Source: Pseudomonas sp. UBA5706 (GTDB lineage: Bacteria > Pseudomonadota > Gammaproteobacteria > Pseudomonadales > Pseudomonadaceae). From it: DNA of 64,000 nucleotides. Positions 62,706 through 64,000 of this stretch are shown piece by piece. The stretch lies in contig NZ_DIHC01000062.1 of NCBI RefSeq assembly GCF_002419965.1, forward strand, positions 62,001-126,000, read 5' to 3'. The position numbers and the translations under genes were made by a program. How positions within the stretch are numbered: position 1 is the stretch's first letter; each line of letters opens with the position of its first letter. Below the pieces are notes generated by a model. That model did no database searches, had not been told where the DNA came from, and saw only the letters and a list, made by a program, of their open reading frames with translations.

Positions 62706-62813
62706 GTTTTTTTCAGGCATCACTCGATTACCGACTTATCCTCGGCGAGTCGCTGGGTTAGGATGAGCTGGTTTCAGCTCAGTCCCATCCCTTGTATGTA
62801 CGAGCGAAGCGTT

Positions 62814-63137
62814 ATGGCCCAGCGTCTGCTCAACTCACCCTCCGACCCGCAGCGCGTTATTCGTGCATTGGGGCTGAAACGAGATGCCCAAATGGGGCTG
62901 CTTACGTGTCTGGAACGGATCTGGGCCGCAGACTCCATTGTTGGCCTAAGTCACGCTCATGGCCGTGCTCTCGGCCACAGCACGGGCCTCGGTTTTGCCC
63001 ATGCCATAAGCCGTGCGCAGTTCAGCCTATTAGCTGAAGCCTACTCGCGGGCTTTCGAACATCGTCTTTCAGTTCTGACGGACCAAAGCTCGCACAGCTC
63101 CGTAATAGGAGCGTTACGCATACAGGACGGTGCCTAA
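62814..63137 (+). CDS. Small hypothetical protein, paralog of 22318 gene
   Basis: The 107-residue frame (ATG 62814; upstream ATGs in frame exist) encodes MAQRLLNSPSDPQRVIRALG and a helical core that aligns with the protein at 22318-22665 (ADSI-L-HGRA-G-GL-A-Q-L-Y-A pattern). There is no signal or membrane segment. The likeness to a second gene argues that both are real. Function is unknown; both lie near two-component genes. Confidence 0.5.
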   Translation: MAQRLLNSPSDPQRVIRALGLKRDAQMGLLTCLERIWAADSIVGLSHAHGRALGHSTGLGFAHAISRAQFSLLAEAYSRAFEHRLSVLTDQSSHSSVIGALRIQDGA

Positions 63138-63149
63138 GAAAACCAGTGA

Positions 63150-63440
63150 TTGCAGGATTATGGGCTCAGCACTCGGCGCCTGGGCATGACTGTTCATAGC
63201 CTCTACGCCTGGCTCAAGCTCTACAGCAAACCCCAAGAGCAGCGTCAGCAAGACGATGACCAGCAAGCCTAGCTGCGTCAGCTTCGCTCGAACTCAAGCA
63301 TGTGACCGAAGAGCTAGACATCTTAAAAAAGGCCGCCGCCTCCTATACCAAGGAGTGCGGCCGAATACGCGTTCATCAAGAAGCACTCAACTGATTGCCC
63401 GGTACGGCGCCTTTGCCAAACTCTGAGGGTGCATCCCAGC
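63150..63440 (+). pseudogene. IS3-family transposase OrfA remnant
   Basis: The plus strand encodes RLGMTVHSLYAWLKLYSKPQ and then a stop, followed in other frames by EELDILKKAA-like text and YAFIKKHSTDCPVRRLC with TLRVHPSGF. These are the end of an IS3 OrfA and the start of its OrfB. Several stops and shifts make it inactive. It abuts an unrelated hairpin and an integrase scrap. Confidence 0.72.
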
Positions 63441-63464
63441 GGCTTCACCAGCATCCTTACACAG

Positions 63465-63483
63465 CGCCCCATTTTTTGGGGCG
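63465..63483 (-). terminator. Hairpin, probable terminator
   Basis: CGCCCCA and TGGGGCG pair around a T5 loop, with AACGCCCCA-type tails. It resembles Rho-independent terminators, yet no intact gene ends beside it; it probably belonged to deleted DNA on the minus strand. Confidence 0.5.
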
Positions 63484-63563
63484 TTGTGCTGTCTGGACCT
63501 AGCGTTTCAGGCTGGTGCGCCACTGAGGCGTGACATCCAGGTGAGGCATTTCCGGTGCTGACC

Positions 63564-63780
63564 ATGCGCAATCCTTCATATGTGACCCTGAACCGTCACG
63601 GAACCTTCTATTTCCGCATTGTTATCCCTCCGCAACTGCGTGCGCTAGTCAGCGGACGGCGCGAAGTCAGAGAGAACGCTCAGAACAGATAGCCTGACTT
63701 TGGCCCTCAGACGTGCGCGGCAATATGCTGCACGCTATCAGGCAGCCTTCGACAGAGTTACAAACGTGAAAGCACGCCCC
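63564..63780 (+). pseudogene. Phage-type integrase, N-terminal remnant
   Basis: ATG 63564 starts MRNPSYVTLNRHGTFYFRIV, then PPQLRALVSGRREVR, a stop after a frameshift, and SLTLALRRARQYAARYQAAF in another frame. This matches the N-terminal arm-binding part (DUF6538-like) of phage and island integrases. Nothing of the catalytic domain follows before 64000, and the frame is broken, so it is a dead N-terminal scrap. Confidence 0.7.
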
Positions 63781-63828
63781 CGCATAACTATCAACGCTTG
63801 GTGATTGAAGTCCGCCTGGAGATAAGGG

Positions 63829-63996
63829 CGGTAGCGTCCGCTTAAAAATACGCAGACACCATCGTCCTTAATGATGGAGTTCGGACGATGTGTTCACCGG
63901 CCCCTTACGGCGCATGGAAATCCTTGCGGTGAGGGCTATCGCGTCCGCTTAATAATATACGGACACCATCGCTCTTAAAGCTGGAGTTCGAAAGGT
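63829..63996. repeat. IS-end-like sequence in two direct copies
   Basis: Two imperfect copies of about 60 bases, 63829-63890 and 63936-63996, share GCGTCCGCTTAA, GACACCATCG, CTTAA and TGGAGTTCG in order. Each contains inverted GTCCG/CGGAC. They resemble the left ends of IS3-type elements ahead of OrfA. The second copy runs to the window edge, where a transposase gene may start. Confidence 0.6.
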
Positions 63997-64000
63997 GAGT

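Overview
The window looks like a Pseudomonas chromosome of the fluorescens/syringae/putida type. It opens with the end of an arcABC arginine deiminase operon followed by a DUF5064 gene. It also carries a LOV-histidine kinase very close in layout to the one known from P. syringae, many c-di-GMP and chemotaxis genes, and abundant degraded insertion sequences. After about 2.7 kb nearly everything is accessory DNA: a patchwork of small cassettes separated by recombinase, IS66, IS3 and tRNA-integrase relics. All assignments were read by eye from sequence; no database search was possible.

Layout. 0-2.7 kb: arcA (3' end), arcB, arcC and a DUF5064 gene. 2.9-7 kb: an overlapping DUF4177-yidD pair, an unknown membrane-anchored protein, a tyrosine integrase broken by stops and a frameshift, a tRNA 3' fragment (probable old attachment site) and gene-free DNA with repeats. 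7-10.1 kb: three overlapping or close genes around a DotA/TraY-like type IVB secretion or conjugation membrane protein, ending at a strong bidirectional terminator. 10.3-15.9 kb: unknown proteins, two GNAT acetyltransferases, recombinase and phage-gene relics. 16.1-22 kb: one minus-strand block made of a single-domain receiver, a LOV-kinase-receiver, a KaiC-like double ATPase and a hybrid PAS kinase. This is the most striking set in the window. 23-26.4 kb: a transmembrane chemoreceptor diverging from a soluble PAS-PAS chemoreceptor. 28-32.6 kb: a lipoprotein esterase, the broken C-terminus of an RTX-type secreted enzyme, a frameshifted GGDEF-EAL gene and an IS66 scrap.

33-46 kb: a seven-gene minus-strand catabolic operon (dicarboxylate carrier, carboxymuconolactone-decarboxylase-like protein, SDR, Tat-exported amidohydrolase, SMP-30 lactonase, ModA-like binding protein, exported alpha/beta hydrolase) with a divergent LysR regulator and a terminator. 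Next to it are an EthD-like protein, a frameshifted hydrolase duplicate and a truncated LysR gene. IS66 relics lie on both sides. Then come a TetR/serine-hydrolase pair and a frameshifted pagL. 46-52 kb: a sugar or inositol-type catabolic set (two TIM-barrel isomerases, one Gfo/Idh/MocA oxidoreductase) with a divergent LacI regulator, a dead TetR gene and an SDR. 53-56 kb: an NCS1 permease with a hydantoin-racemase-like enzyme. 56-64 kb: a membrane GGDEF-EAL protein, the only intact copy of a tyrosine recombinase whose relics occur at four other places, a receiver/GAF-kinase pair paralogous to the 16-22 kb set, and a terminal graveyard of IS3 and integrase pieces.

How the parts fit. The sensory genes (LOV kinase, KaiC, receivers, GAF kinase, two c-di-GMP enzymes, two chemoreceptors) suggest light- or redox-linked control of motility and surface life. 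The catabolic cassettes are each paired with a divergent regulator and look independently acquired. Several genes are broken by one base at homopolymers; this may be real decay or sequencing error and must be checked before those genes are called dead.
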